Below, piece after piece: positions 11,638-21,027 of a stretch of DNA of 29,298 bases. Source of the stretch: Bondarzewia mesenterica (Eukaryota > Basidiomycota > Agaricomycetes > Russulales > Bondarzewiaceae). Both the position numbers and the translations under genes were made by a program. Numbering within the stretch: position 1 is the first letter of the stretch; every line of letters starts with the position of its first letter. The notes under the pieces are model-generated. The model saw only the letters and a list, made by a program, of their open reading frames with translations, ran no database searches and was not told the DNA's origin. The stretch spans positions 1 to 29,298 of the forward strand of contig SGPL01000416.1 of assembly GCA_004802705.1 (NCBI GenBank). The letters run 5' to 3'.

Positions 11638-12091
11638 TAATGGCCAATATGATAGAATAATGAAGGTGTCGCGGTGGTGGTTGAAAAGAGAGAGCCGCGT
11701 TGAACTTGTGACCAACTTGGCGGCTTCAATAACTTGACCTCAAATTTGAAATCTGCTCCCGCGGAGTGGCTCGAATTGCCAGGGTTTGAGTACAACTGCT
11801 TGTCATTCTCGTACAAGACAACGGATGAAAGAGAAATGGAAAAATCATACTTAAAGGTAATAATAACTAGTGGTAGTATCCATCCCAGAAAGAATGTACT
11901 TGAGTACGTGGTCGTAAAGTCAAAATAAGTCGTCGATCGTAAAGAGCTTGCACAGAAACTCCCCTCCAAGTTACCCGCCAGGCCATAAATGCATCAGACT
12001 AGAAAAACAGAAAAAATGACCTACAGAATTTACCGTGCTAGAAGCGAATAAAAATAATCCTTTTCTGGTGTAATAGTACATACGAGCTGTT
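11638..12091. other. Intergenic region between the two homeodomain genes
   Basis: A 454-bp stretch between the stop of homeodomain gene 2 and the start of gene 1, both on the minus strand, so it should contain the promoter of gene 1. It is AT-rich, especially 11770-11930 and 12000-12080. No definite TATA box or repeat was assigned. Confidence 0.45.
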
Positions 12092-13135
12092 TTACTTCCG
12101 AAATCCAAGTAGGACCATAGCTGCCTCCATATCGTCCGATATGTTGGTCTCACGCTTTTTGAGGGAAGGCTTCTTCATCTTGGGGAAGTCAGATCGAAGG
12201 TCCTCTGCAAAAAGACTGCTCCGAATGGATGACATGCTCGCGCCGGGGGTGATCGCCTCGTCAAATTCCGCCTCCGAGTCGGACTCTCCTTCCTCCGTCT
12301 TCAGATCCATCGTCATCATGGACTCCGTTTTCACTACCTTCCCAGATCTTAACGGCATAATCCTGACGATCGTAGGAAGACGGTTCTCCTTCCCCTTGCC
12401 TTGCCTCCGATCTACCCTTGCTTTGGCACAGGCCCACTCCAAGGACTTCATTGGCTTGGAAGGTGAGTGAATCATGGAAAAGCGCAGTGTATCCGCACTT
12501 GGCGAAGACTGAGTTTCGGGAGGGGTGGATGGCATGTGCCTCCATAAGTCATTCCTAGAGACGGGAGTGAGGACTTGCAACTGGGGATAGTGGTGCGATC
12601 GCCGTGGGGTTAGAGGAGGCTGATGAACGGAAGTGAACTCATGAATGGTTGGATGAAAAGGTAGTTCATAGAGGGATGCGATACGGTCAAGGGTTATGGG
12701 AGGCTTGGAGGTAGAGAGCGACTTCTTTGGCGAGTGGCCGTTGGGCCGTTTGGCGTCGGCGTCGGCACGCGCCTTGGCGCGAGCATTCTTGGTCCATGCC
12801 TTGCGTTTGTCAGACTGACGTCTGTTCTGAAACCATACGGTGACAGATTTGTAGTCCCTAAATCAACATTCAGTCAATGGAACACGCATCAGGGTATAAG
12901 TGGGTCTACATTAAGATATCGGTTGAGAGGGCGATCCGGTCTTGCCTGGTTGGATACGCTTTTGCCACGAATGATTTCTGGAGAGCGCGAAGTTGCGAAG
13001 GTGTAGGACGTCACGCGCGTAAGGGACCTGGGTGGACTCATCCTCAAAGGATGACGTGGTATCGTCGATGGCTGCCGAAGTTGTAGTTGCGGTGGACGAA
13101 CAGTGCGAATGTGACCGGCGGCGGTTGGGCGACAT
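12092..13135 (-). CDS. Homeodomain transcription factor, tandem copy 2, apparent 1-base frameshift
   Basis: Second homeodomain gene on the same strand. Exons 13135-12910 and 12857-12092; intron 52 nt at the same place as in copy 1, just before recognition helix 3. Homeodomain parts: RPTPSQLRALQKSF (helix 1), the RQDRIALSTDIL segment (helix 2) and DYKSVTVWFQNRRQ (helix 3). The N-terminal exon opens as MSPNRRRSHSH in one frame, and the homeodomain is in another; the change falls near 13006-13018, where the homeodomain frame meets TGA. One added base would restore about 330 aa. No acceptor site fits there, so an intron is unlikely. The C-terminal half carries KSLEWACAKARVDRR, an acidic EGESDSEAEFDE stretch and a final DDMEAAMVLLGFRK, all with counterparts in copy 1. 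It is either a consensus error or a recent lesion. Confidence 0.8.
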
Positions 13136-13676
13136 GACGGGCGAGCTTTGATGTACAAATAATAATACAATTAGACACGAGAGGGCCTTGAAGAGGGAAG
13201 GAGGGAAGGGGGACTATGTGCAGGAGGTGGGCGAGAGAAGGTTCATCATTTAGACGCGTGATATGAACATCGCACAAACAAACAAGCGCGTCGCGTCTTT
13301 CTTTGCCGTGCTACCTTCATATCGATCTTGTGACTATGCCTCATTTTACCGTGTTTTTAGTACTTTTTTTAATAAAAATAAATATTTGACGTCTAAATCC
13401 ATGCGTGGCTCAGTTCAAGGTTACATTGATAAACGAAACGAGCAAGGGGATTAAAAGTATCAATACAGCGCGTAAGTAAATGATATATGAATCCTGTGTG
13501 TATGAAAGCAGTTGATCCGGACATGCTTTGTACAGAAAGCTGAGAATACACGTATATGCTGACCAAAATAGATGTCAGAGCAAAGAAAATCAGAGAAAAA
13601 TCGACACAATCCATACAACACGACAACAAGAAAGAATTTCAATCTCTGCAGCAGCTCCAGCGCTCATGGTAGAATG
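13136..13676. other. Intergenic region upstream of homeodomain gene 2
   Basis: A 541-bp region holding the promoter of homeodomain gene 2 and the 3' flank of the F-box gene, both on the minus strand. The centre, about 13350-13390, is very AT-rich with T and A runs. No RNA gene or dispersed repeat was seen. Confidence 0.45.
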
Positions 13677-15438
13677 TTAGCAGAGGTGGCGAGCGTTGAG
13701 GTCAAAAATCCCATTCTTCAACCACAACTCTCGTTCCTCCGGCGTACCCCCCATAGGATCCGACACGAACACATGACTCATCGTCCTCAGCAAGTCTATC
13801 CCTTCCCTCCCCACGCGCGGGATCCAAGTCGACATGATGTAGATCTTCTGAAGAGGCAGTGCACGTTCTTGCCTGTGAAGGGCGAGATCGACAACCGTAT
13901 GGACACCGAGAGTGTGGAACTCAAAGGTCGCGAGAGTAGGAAATATGTCGATGGGAGGGCTGGCGGCTTGGATAGCATCCAGCTCGTCGCCGACGGGATC
14001 AAATGGGTAGTGGTCATGAAGATGCAAGCGGCCATCCTCCTTTAATGCATCGAACAGCAGTCCTGCGACATTGGCCATGCGCAGATACTTGACCTGCGGC
14101 ATGGACATGAACCACCTCACCAAATGCCTCTTGCTCAGCGGGTTCTCGCTCAGATGCAAGCCGTAGCACGAAGTATTTCCACCGAGGGAAACCTCCCGAT
14201 GAGCGCCTGGATGAACTCGCTGTAATCCTCTTGAGCCAAGGCCGACATCGTCAGGTCCTTGACGTTCGGGGCATGGAACTGCGCCAACACGAAGAGGGAG
14301 AAGTGACTGCTGAAACCGCTGATAACAAAGGTGGTGAGGTTGGGTAGTAAGATGGGGGATAGATCGATTCGTGAAAGGTCTCCCGCAGGCGGCTTCGGAC
14401 CGCAACCATCAAGGATGAGCTTTTGGAGGTTTGGCGAGTCCCGCAGCACCTGTCGAAACCGATCGAAAGTCGGCGCCAGATTCATGGGGATCCGGCGCAA
14501 GTCTAGACAAGTCAGATTGACAGCGGGTGTACGATCCCAGTCAGCATGGATTCCGTTGAGGCAGATATGCCTCAAGGCCGGTGCATGACCACCGCATATT
14601 GCCATTGCCTCGCGGAAATCCTCCGGTCTGAAATCCTGTCCCATCGAGACATACGGTCGACCGAAACGATGGATCTCGAGGTGCTGGAGACATAATGGGC
14701 GAAGAATCGATTTGTGTAGTCTGTCGAGGGCAATGAGGGCGGGGTGCCAGGTTTCAACAACAAGAATGAGCTCGCGGATACGATCCGCCTTCGTGACGAT
14801 TACGTCCATGAGCCTTCCCATCTGTGCTCCTGTGAGCTTGAGATTCGGGTTGCGGGTCTTCATGTACTGGTTGCTTTCGCCGAGGCGCAAGTCGATTGAC
14901 GTCTTCGCCCTATCGAAGAACGTCTGGAAGCGTGCCAGGAATCGTTCAAAGGGTGCCTGGTTTGAGAACCAGATTTTGTTCCAGAGGTTCTGGTCAGTAA
15001 TAGCGACTTGACGCCAGCCACTGCAGACCCAGGTCAAGTGCAGACGTCTTCGAACACCCTCCAACGTTCCTCCCGGACCAGCAGCGAAGCGAAAGATCCT
15101 CGTGATGATTCCAAGGGCAGATCGTTTATTCGGAAGAGATGGCAATTTAAGACGACCGCCTTCCAACGCACCTCGAGCAGGGCTCTTCCGGGCTGAGCCA
15201 AATGTGGAACAGTACCGAGCTCGTCGAAATTCTGCTTGATAGTGTTATTGAGGAATCGCAGTTTGGCGAGTTCGCGGCGGTAAGACTCGCGCCTTTGCTC
15301 TGCGCCATGTCGCGTGGGCTCAGGAAGATGGGCGAGATATTCCTTGATTCGGGTGATTGTCCATTGCTGTTCGGTCAGGGGGTATTGGAAGAGTAAAACG
15401 GAAAGAGCGATAGAAGGTTGTGAGTGGGGAGTGGCCAT
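13677..15438 (-). CDS. F-box protein with LRR-like C-terminal part, one or two apparent frameshifts
   Basis: Substrate-binding subunit type of SCF ubiquitin ligases. The N-terminal 100 residues include a helical stretch near YRRELAKLRFLNNTIKQNFDEL. The F-box begins at about residue 104 as INDLPLE, but continues as IITRIFRFAAG only in another frame: one A seems missing at 15109-15110. After the F-box comes LTWVCSGWRQVA, the usual second half. The remainder is leucine-patterned, with segments such as LRHICLNGI, LTCLDLRRIP, LQKLILDGCG and VKYLRMANV, as in LRR-like F-box proteins of basidiomycetes. A second frame change occurs near 14161-14175, before LHLSENPLSKRHLVRWF. Either one base is missing there, or a 44-nt intron (donor GGGAG/gtttcc, acceptor ctgag) is removed. 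With two missing bases the protein has 587 aa. Such genes are a large, fast-changing family in Agaricomycetes, so a true pseudogene is possible. Confidence 0.8.
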
Positions 15439-16780
15439 GATGTAGGGAAGTATGAAGGACTAGACGAGATTCAGAATTCAATAAATACCATGGGCTAGCT
15501 CGGAAAGGCAGAGAGAGATGAAATAGATCGTACCAATCAATCGCAGCCTGAGGGCATCAAGACACTTGAGAGGTCTACCGAGTGCAGGAAGGAGGGGGGG
15601 TATAAAAGTAGGAAAAAAGGGTATCGGGCACGCAATTTATGTGCGGAGGAAGAAACCGAGGACAAGGGTGGCTGAAAGGGTCGAGAGATTGTTATGAAAT
15701 ACCCCAAGACAGAGGCCAACGCCAGCTTGTTTGTTCCTGTGGGCGCAAACAAAAACCAGTCCAACGGCCCCGTGAGTCACACGTGCTCTTCCATACGAAG
15801 CCTGTCAAAATTAGAACTCACCTCCTCGTTTTCCTATCCGTATGTTCCTCCGGTAGCAAGTACTGGACGTCAAGACGGTGTGGGGGATGAAAAAAGTCAA
15901 TTCCTCACTAACCGACCGGAACAGGGGGGTCTAAAAGGACGTCACAACCAGGTGCGCTACAGCGGACCGACTTGGCCATCCCTCGGTGAAGTTCTCCTGC
16001 AGCTCGCACTCTGGTAGGAAGGTTCAGGGTCCGATTTTGCCATCTGGCAAAATGGCGCCTTCCAAGTCGAACAGCCTTCCAGCGATGGGCCGGTCCGACC
16101 CCATTTGGTTGCGACCTGGGTTGACCATGGTGTTTTCAGTCGTATGCTCTCCAATGTCGGGAAACGCACCGTCATGTCTACCTCTTGTGTTCTGACTGTC
16201 GAAGGCTCAGCAAGAAAAGGCACAGACAAATCGAGCCGCTACGCCTTCCTTTTTGGGCGTCTACGGAGTCGTCCGAATCCCCGTTCCTTCGCTTACGCTG
16301 CAGATGCGGGTGCCAACTTGCACGATCTGATTGCTAAGTCATCTTGATTGTGCTTGTTCCACGAAGTTGTCGGACTCCCCGAGATAGACTGCAGTCTAGA
16401 AATTCCCTCCGTTTCGTCTGTGTTCTCTTCATCGGCTGGAGGGATATGCTCCCGCTCATTTTACATCCGCGGCTTTCGTTGACACAGCCACGTGCCATCC
16501 GTCGCACGCAACTGCTTATTGTATCCCGTTTCTGCCACGCACACAATGGAATAACTCGTCGACATTACCCACTGTCCATAGCTGTCCATTCGCTCTGTTG
16601 GCGACGGGATTAAATAATCTCCTGCCCACCCCCGACTCCGCCATCATCTCTGCATCTGACGTTACCCGGGGGTGCCTCTTTTGTTCTCGGAGGAAATTTT
16701 GTAAGACAATTGACTCTAGTCCAAAACAGGATCTGCAACTCGCCTTGTACTGTCTCTCTTGTTGATCTCCTCTCTCTAGT
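15439..16780. other. Gene-poor region upstream of the TIR element
   Basis: About 1.3 kb without a supported gene. It begins with the promoter side of the F-box gene. A TATAAAAG sequence at 15601-15608 points along the plus strand, but the open frames after it (15639-15890, 15694-16017, 16105-16347) have no recognisable content. A foldback structure at 15941-16125 is listed separately. The remainder is unannotated. Confidence 0.4.
15941..16125. repeat. Imperfect foldback with a perfect 9-bp central inverted repeat
   Basis: The centre is ATTTTGCCA-TC-TGGCAAAAT, arms 16034-16042 and 16045-16053. Outward, GGACCGACTTGGCCATC near 15964-15980 is related to the reverse complement of 16084-16096 (GGACCGGCCCATC). 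GTCACAACCAGGTGCG at 15941-15956 is related to the reverse complement of 16111-16125 (GTCAACCCAGGTCGC). This suggests a degraded foldback or MITE of about 185 bp. No target-site duplication was found, so this is tentative. Confidence 0.35.
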
Positions 16781-16812
16781 AGGACCCCTGAAAGTCAAGC
16801 CAGAGGTATGTG
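16781..16812 (+). repeat. Left terminal inverted repeat of the TIR element
   Basis: Thirty-two bases starting AGGACCCCTGAAAG and ending GAGGTATGTG; it differs from the complement of the right end at positions 15 (T for C) and 18 (A for C). The TCTCTAGT duplication lies directly to its left. Confidence 0.85.
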
Positions 16813-17352
16813 CGGCAGCCGGTAGTCAAATGGCGCGTAGCGCCGGAGCTCTGAGGCATGTGCGGTAGCCAAACCTCAAAATTTGAGCCGTATCTATATA
16901 GTTTTTGTCCGTATGTCAGCCCTCCTTGAAGGGGACCTATGTTCCAAGTCCGTATGTCTTGAGGTCTCCTTGAGGATCACTACTCCTTCTGGGGGGCACC
17001 TTGGCATGAAAATTATCATTTTGACCAGCACTATTCAACATGCTTAGGCAGGCCTCGTCGACATCCCTTGCCATTCGGCCTCCATTAACGCTTTCGAGTC
17101 TCTGGTCCCCTGAGCTGCAAGCCTACATCAAATTTTAATTTTCCAAATGCCATCATGTGGTTTGTTTTATCAGATGCATCTAGGGTGTTTGGGAAAAAAA
17201 ATTACAATTTTTTTGCGATTTTTTGGAAAATTTACGATGTATGTTCCAAATGCCGGTAGTCAGACGGCCCAATCAACGGTCTGTTCCGATATCCGTATGT
17301 GAGGTGGTGCCGCAGGCCCGCCCGAAATGTCGGTAGTCGACCCTCTGGCCCA

Positions 17353-17384
17353 CACATACCTCTGGCGTGGCTTTCAGGGGTCCT
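17353..17384 (-). repeat. Right terminal inverted repeat of the TIR element
   Basis: Reverse-complement partner of the left end with two mismatches over 32 bases. The second copy of TCTCTAGT follows directly at 17385-17392. Confidence 0.85.
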
Positions 17385-17392
17385 TCTCTAGT

Positions 17393-18261
17393 CCCAGTCA
17401 CCTAATTCCGACCAGTTGCGGACTATATTTCTTGACGGTTTGCCACAGGACCATGCCTCCCCCCCCCCTCTGTCCTACCCTCGCAACCTCAATCCTTCGT
17501 GCCACGATGACTGCTACCGTGCTTATCGAGTACGATTCCTTGATCTCCACCTGCACTTGCTCTAAGAAGTCTGGCTCTGGACGAAGCGCGTTTCTGCAAA
17601 TGCGATTGCGATTCCAGTAAGTAAATTTCATTGGCTAAACGGTCCCGGAAATATGTACGCCTATAATACTTATTTCTTATCGGTCGATCACTCGTTGTCG
17701 AGATGACAGGGTATGACCTTGTATGACCGTGCGTTGCAAAATTCATCGGATACCTATCGCGTCTTCGAGTTCCTGGGCCATTTTTGCTATGTTCCCTTTC
17801 GGGCGTAGCACGCCCGATGATCTGTCCTTGTGTATCCTTTGTGATTTTGACACCCACATTGCATACACATGGATCAATCTTTTGTCGGAGACTTCCAACC
17901 GCAGTTGCCTGGACGTGAAGGGCTTGGACATGCCGTCTGTACACTCTAGTACACTCGCAAGACGCATCTTTGTGGTCTTAACTTATCTATGGAACTCAAT
18001 CAAATCACACATAGAAAAGTCATGAGCACCAGAGTCGGTCAGTCAGGCGCAGCCCCAGAATATCGTGTATGCACTATTCATTCAACTAAACACTACGGGT
18101 TATGTATACAAGCTAAATACGAAGCATTCGGAGTACAGTAAAACATAAGGAAAGCATAAAGAAAAAAAAAATAGACCTATATATACGTCATCCGTACAAC
18201 CACCGATTTCAAGAGCAGAAAGTGCATGAGACAGCGCATACCTCATCAGTTGATATCATCA
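17393..18261. other. Region without a recognised gene
   Basis: About 870 bp between the TIR element and the 3' end of the PB1 gene. Short open frames exist on both strands (for example 17489-17944 minus) but have no known motif. The last part, near 18060-18190, is A-rich and probably contains the PB1 gene's 3' flank. Confidence 0.4.
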
Positions 18262-20727
18262 TCAATCATCCTCCTCCATATGGCCAGAGCCAGAAGCCTT
18301 CGGCGCAGTGGACTCATGCTCTACAGCCACTGTCAAAAGGTCATCAATCACCTCCATTACAACATCGTCCTCTTGTGTCTTCGTCATCGTCATGACACCC
18401 TGGGGCAAGCGTGTATCGACCACCTTCTTCAAATGCGGATACTCACTCTCCGTCATTCCCATCTGAAAACCATGCCATCAGAACCGCCCTGGATGAGCGA
18501 GGTTGTCGTCAAAGCTCACATCGTGCAACCGCTCAATGATATGTCGCTTAGTTGTGTCAGGCTCGTGCTCGTTCTGGTTGGCGCCTCGCCACTCACGCCC
18601 ATGTCCACTCACGGTGTGGTGCCGGCGCGGGGTGTGAGGACTACGCGAGACGCTGAACATCTCCATCTGCGGGAAATTGCCTCTGGCATTACTGATAACT
18701 TGTGTGGCAGACGGAGTGGCGGGAGGTCCCGCTTGAAGGGTCGTTGAAGGCTCCCTGGGTCTTTCCGTCGCCTCGCTGGCCACACTGACACTCGCAGCAG
18801 CAGAACTGCAAGATCGATCAGTCAAGGTAAGACCAAAAGAAGAGGAATGAACCTGCCCATCGACCGACTCCGCGACCGTATGATCTTTACGCTTCTTCCT
18901 TTCTTCTCTTTCCTTCCGATACCTTTCTTTCTCCATCTTGTAGTTCTGCTTAGCGGCATCCAGAGAAGCCTTCAGTTCAACCATCCTCGTATGCTCTCTG
19001 GCTTGGTCTACAGGCAGCGCTGCGTAGTATGAAACATCCGGCGGTTCAGATGGAGGCGGCGTCCCACCGGTCGGATGCTCATGGCTTCTGGCAGTGCTAA
19101 ACGGCGCATGCGGGTACGGGTAAGGCCTGAATTGATTCCAAACCGGGTGAGGCGGTGGGGGAGGGGGAGGTCCAGAACCGGGGGGATACGGAGGGCCCCC
19201 TGCGAAGGGTGGCGGGGGAGGTGGAACGTAATGCATCCAATCGTGCAAAGATGGTGGAGGTCGAGGGGGAGCTTGAGAGGGCGCGTGGGGGGCTCCCGGC
19301 CAAGGATANGGGTGGCGATGAGGGGGCCCGGGACGATGAGGAGGAGGAAACAAGCCGTGAAGGGGTGGGGGTCGGTGCATAGGTGGAACTGGATGCGACA
19401 CAAAAGGCGAGAAGGAAGGTGGGCCGCGCTCTGCCTCAGGTGCGCGAGATTGCGGACGAGGTTCTTGACCACCCCGGGCGCTGACCGTCACCTCACTTAG
19501 AGCACGAAAAATGCCTCCTATAGCTTCGGCAACTCTCCTGCCCGCCTCCTCCTCTGCCATGCGGGCCTGCTGTACAGATGCGGTGCGAACTTCATCTGCG
19601 GCACGACGGATATCTTGCATGACCGAAGCAACAGAATCGCGGCTGCTAGCCCAATATGCGCCGTGGGTGGCGTTGCGAACAATGTTCTGCAGTCCCTCCG
19701 ACAACTCTGGGTGTGCAGAAAAGACGTTAGAAAGAGAATTGAGTAGACCTGCAAGGTCGTTTGCGAGCGAAGCAGACGGTGCCGAATTGGCGGTAGATTC
19801 TATATCCGGAAGAGGTGGGTCATCGACTGATTCAACAGGGACGGTTGTAATATTCTCCTTCGCCTCACCGGTAGGTGAAGGCTTCGAAGAGATAGACGAA
19901 TCCGGTTGGACGTCTTTGCTTGGGCGCCGAGCGGTGGAGGAAGAGCTGATGAAGGATTGTGCCCGAGAAGGCTGAGACGACGCCTGCGCCAATGAAGCGG
20001 TCGAAGGTCGACCGAAGGTGCCCGAATCAAATCCGCGCAGGGTGTGTACTGGAACGTGAACGGGAGGCTTCGTCGGCGTATCGTCATCGACGACTGAAGC
20101 GGAAGACGAAAGGTCATCAGAAACACTCGGCTGCATGCTCCTGTCTTTCGCCTTTGCCTTCCCCTTCTTCTCACCCTCTCCCAATACGATTTGCTCGAAA
20201 AAATCGGAACCCCTACTCTCCCTATTATCTCCCCGACTGGAAGCATCAGCGTCAGTGTCGACGGCTTCGACGAACGCGTGAGGGCTATCCCGGCTTAATC
20301 CGAATGGTGTAGTTACAAAGGGGTTGTCGAGACCGAGGCGCTGCCATCCATCGTCGTCCGTCACCTCAAGAATGAAGGGAGTTGATCCTCCGAAAGTGCC
20401 GAAAGTGTCCCGCACAGAAGTATCATCCGGCGTAGCGGGAAGCGGCTTGCTTCCGGTGGGAGACCCTCGAAGAGTGCTGAGATCGAGCACGGTGAATTTG
20501 ACAGGCTGGTCCGAAGACATAGACTCATAGAAATAATGAAGCTCGTCGTCTGAGCTTAAAGCGACTTCGTCTCCATCAGCATCGAGGTATGAAACTGCAA
20601 CGCGCTCTATCGGAATGTCGAAGAGCGAGTTGATCTTGGAAGCGAGGATATGCCATGAAGGCCTGTACGGAAGGACGGCTCGACGAATAAAACCGTCTTT
20701 CGATAACTTGAATTGCGTGGAAGACAT
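18262..20727 (-). CDS. PB1-domain protein with LIR-like motif and UBA-like C-terminus; candidate selective-autophagy receptor
   Basis: Two exons, 20727-18520 and 18462-18262 (intron 57 nt, donor GAT/gtgagc), give 802 aa. PB1 domain at residues 1-85: basic side FKLSKDGFIRRAVLP, and the acidic OPCA side SYLDADGDEVALSSDDELHYF. An acidic motif DDDGWQRL follows at residues 124-131, matching the LIR pattern WxxL with acidic residues before it; a second possible one is DFFEQIV near 175-181. Then come Ser-rich disordered parts, a helical stretch near 360-460, a very Pro-rich stretch, and a charged coiled-coil-like segment (KMEKERYRKEREERKKRK). The splice joins HIIERLHD to MGMTESEYPHL, giving a UBA-like helix and MG loop near residue 729, followed by DDVVMEVIDDLL. 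PB1-LIR-UBA is the order of p62/SQSTM1; no ZZ finger or FW domain is visible. The PB1 call is firm and the receptor role is inferred. The N at 19309 is a third codon position (CCN, Pro). The start at 20727 is preferred over 20838, which lies upstream of a TATA-like site. Confidence 0.83.
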
Positions 20728-21027
20728 GATTGCTTGGATAGAAAGATACGGGTGGGACTCATGCGTCCTAGGATGCGAGCATATATATGAGGGAGCGTTC
20801 AAGCTCCGATTGCTGCGCGATATACTTATGGATAGCATGATGTCATTTTAATACCGTTTACATAAGCTGAAGTGCTATACAGGGCAACCGCAACCTTCAT
20901 CCAGAACACTCTCTCAAACTATCAGAGACAGGAATGCACATAAATCATACGCATATCACCACGGCGCATACCATACCGTTTGAAGCCTTCATGGAACTCA
21001 GCATCCCTTATTCTCTCAATGACACGT
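20728..21027. other. Intergenic region, PB1 gene start to aldo/keto reductase stop
   Basis: A 300-bp spacer between two minus-strand genes. It contains the PB1 promoter and the reductase 3' UTR. Apart from the TATA-like run, nothing was recognised. Confidence 0.45.
20781..20788 (-). promoter_or_regulatory. TATA-like sequence upstream of the PB1 gene
   Basis: ATATATAT about 55 bp upstream of the chosen ATG at 20727. The upstream in-frame ATG at 20838 lies before it, which supports the shorter start. Confidence 0.4.

Larger units (their letters stand above)
16781..17384. mobile_element. Non-autonomous TIR element (MITE-like, probably hAT type)
   Basis: A 604-bp element with terminal inverted repeats at 16781-16812 and 17353-17384. 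The 32-bp ends match at all but two positions and begin AGGACCCCTGAAAG. They are flanked by identical 8-bp direct repeats TCTCTAGT at 16773-16780 and 17385-17392, a target-site duplication of the length used by hAT elements. There is no transposase open frame. Subterminal repeats are visible: CGGTAGTC at 16820, 17254 and 17331, CGGTAGCC at 16863, and TCCGTATGT at 16908, 16949 and 17292, which could be transposase-binding sites. The core around 17130-17240 is very AT-rich with runs of A and T. The ends do not start with the common hAT CA-GG form, so the superfamily is inferred from the duplication length only. Confidence 0.85.

Noticed and set aside
15694..16017. Plus-strand open frame after a TATAAAAG at 15601
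   Set aside because: The TATA position is suggestive, but the predicted protein is low in information and the frame runs into the foldback.
18226..18747. Plus-strand open frame of 173 aa
   Set aside because: It is antisense to the C-terminus of the PB1 gene, whose frame and intron are well supported; its composition has no family motif.
18780..18850. Possible extra intron in the PB1 gene ending in cttgcag
   Set aside because: The acceptor looks good, but every nearby donor changes the frame and leads to a stop; the unspliced frame continues to the UBA-like end.
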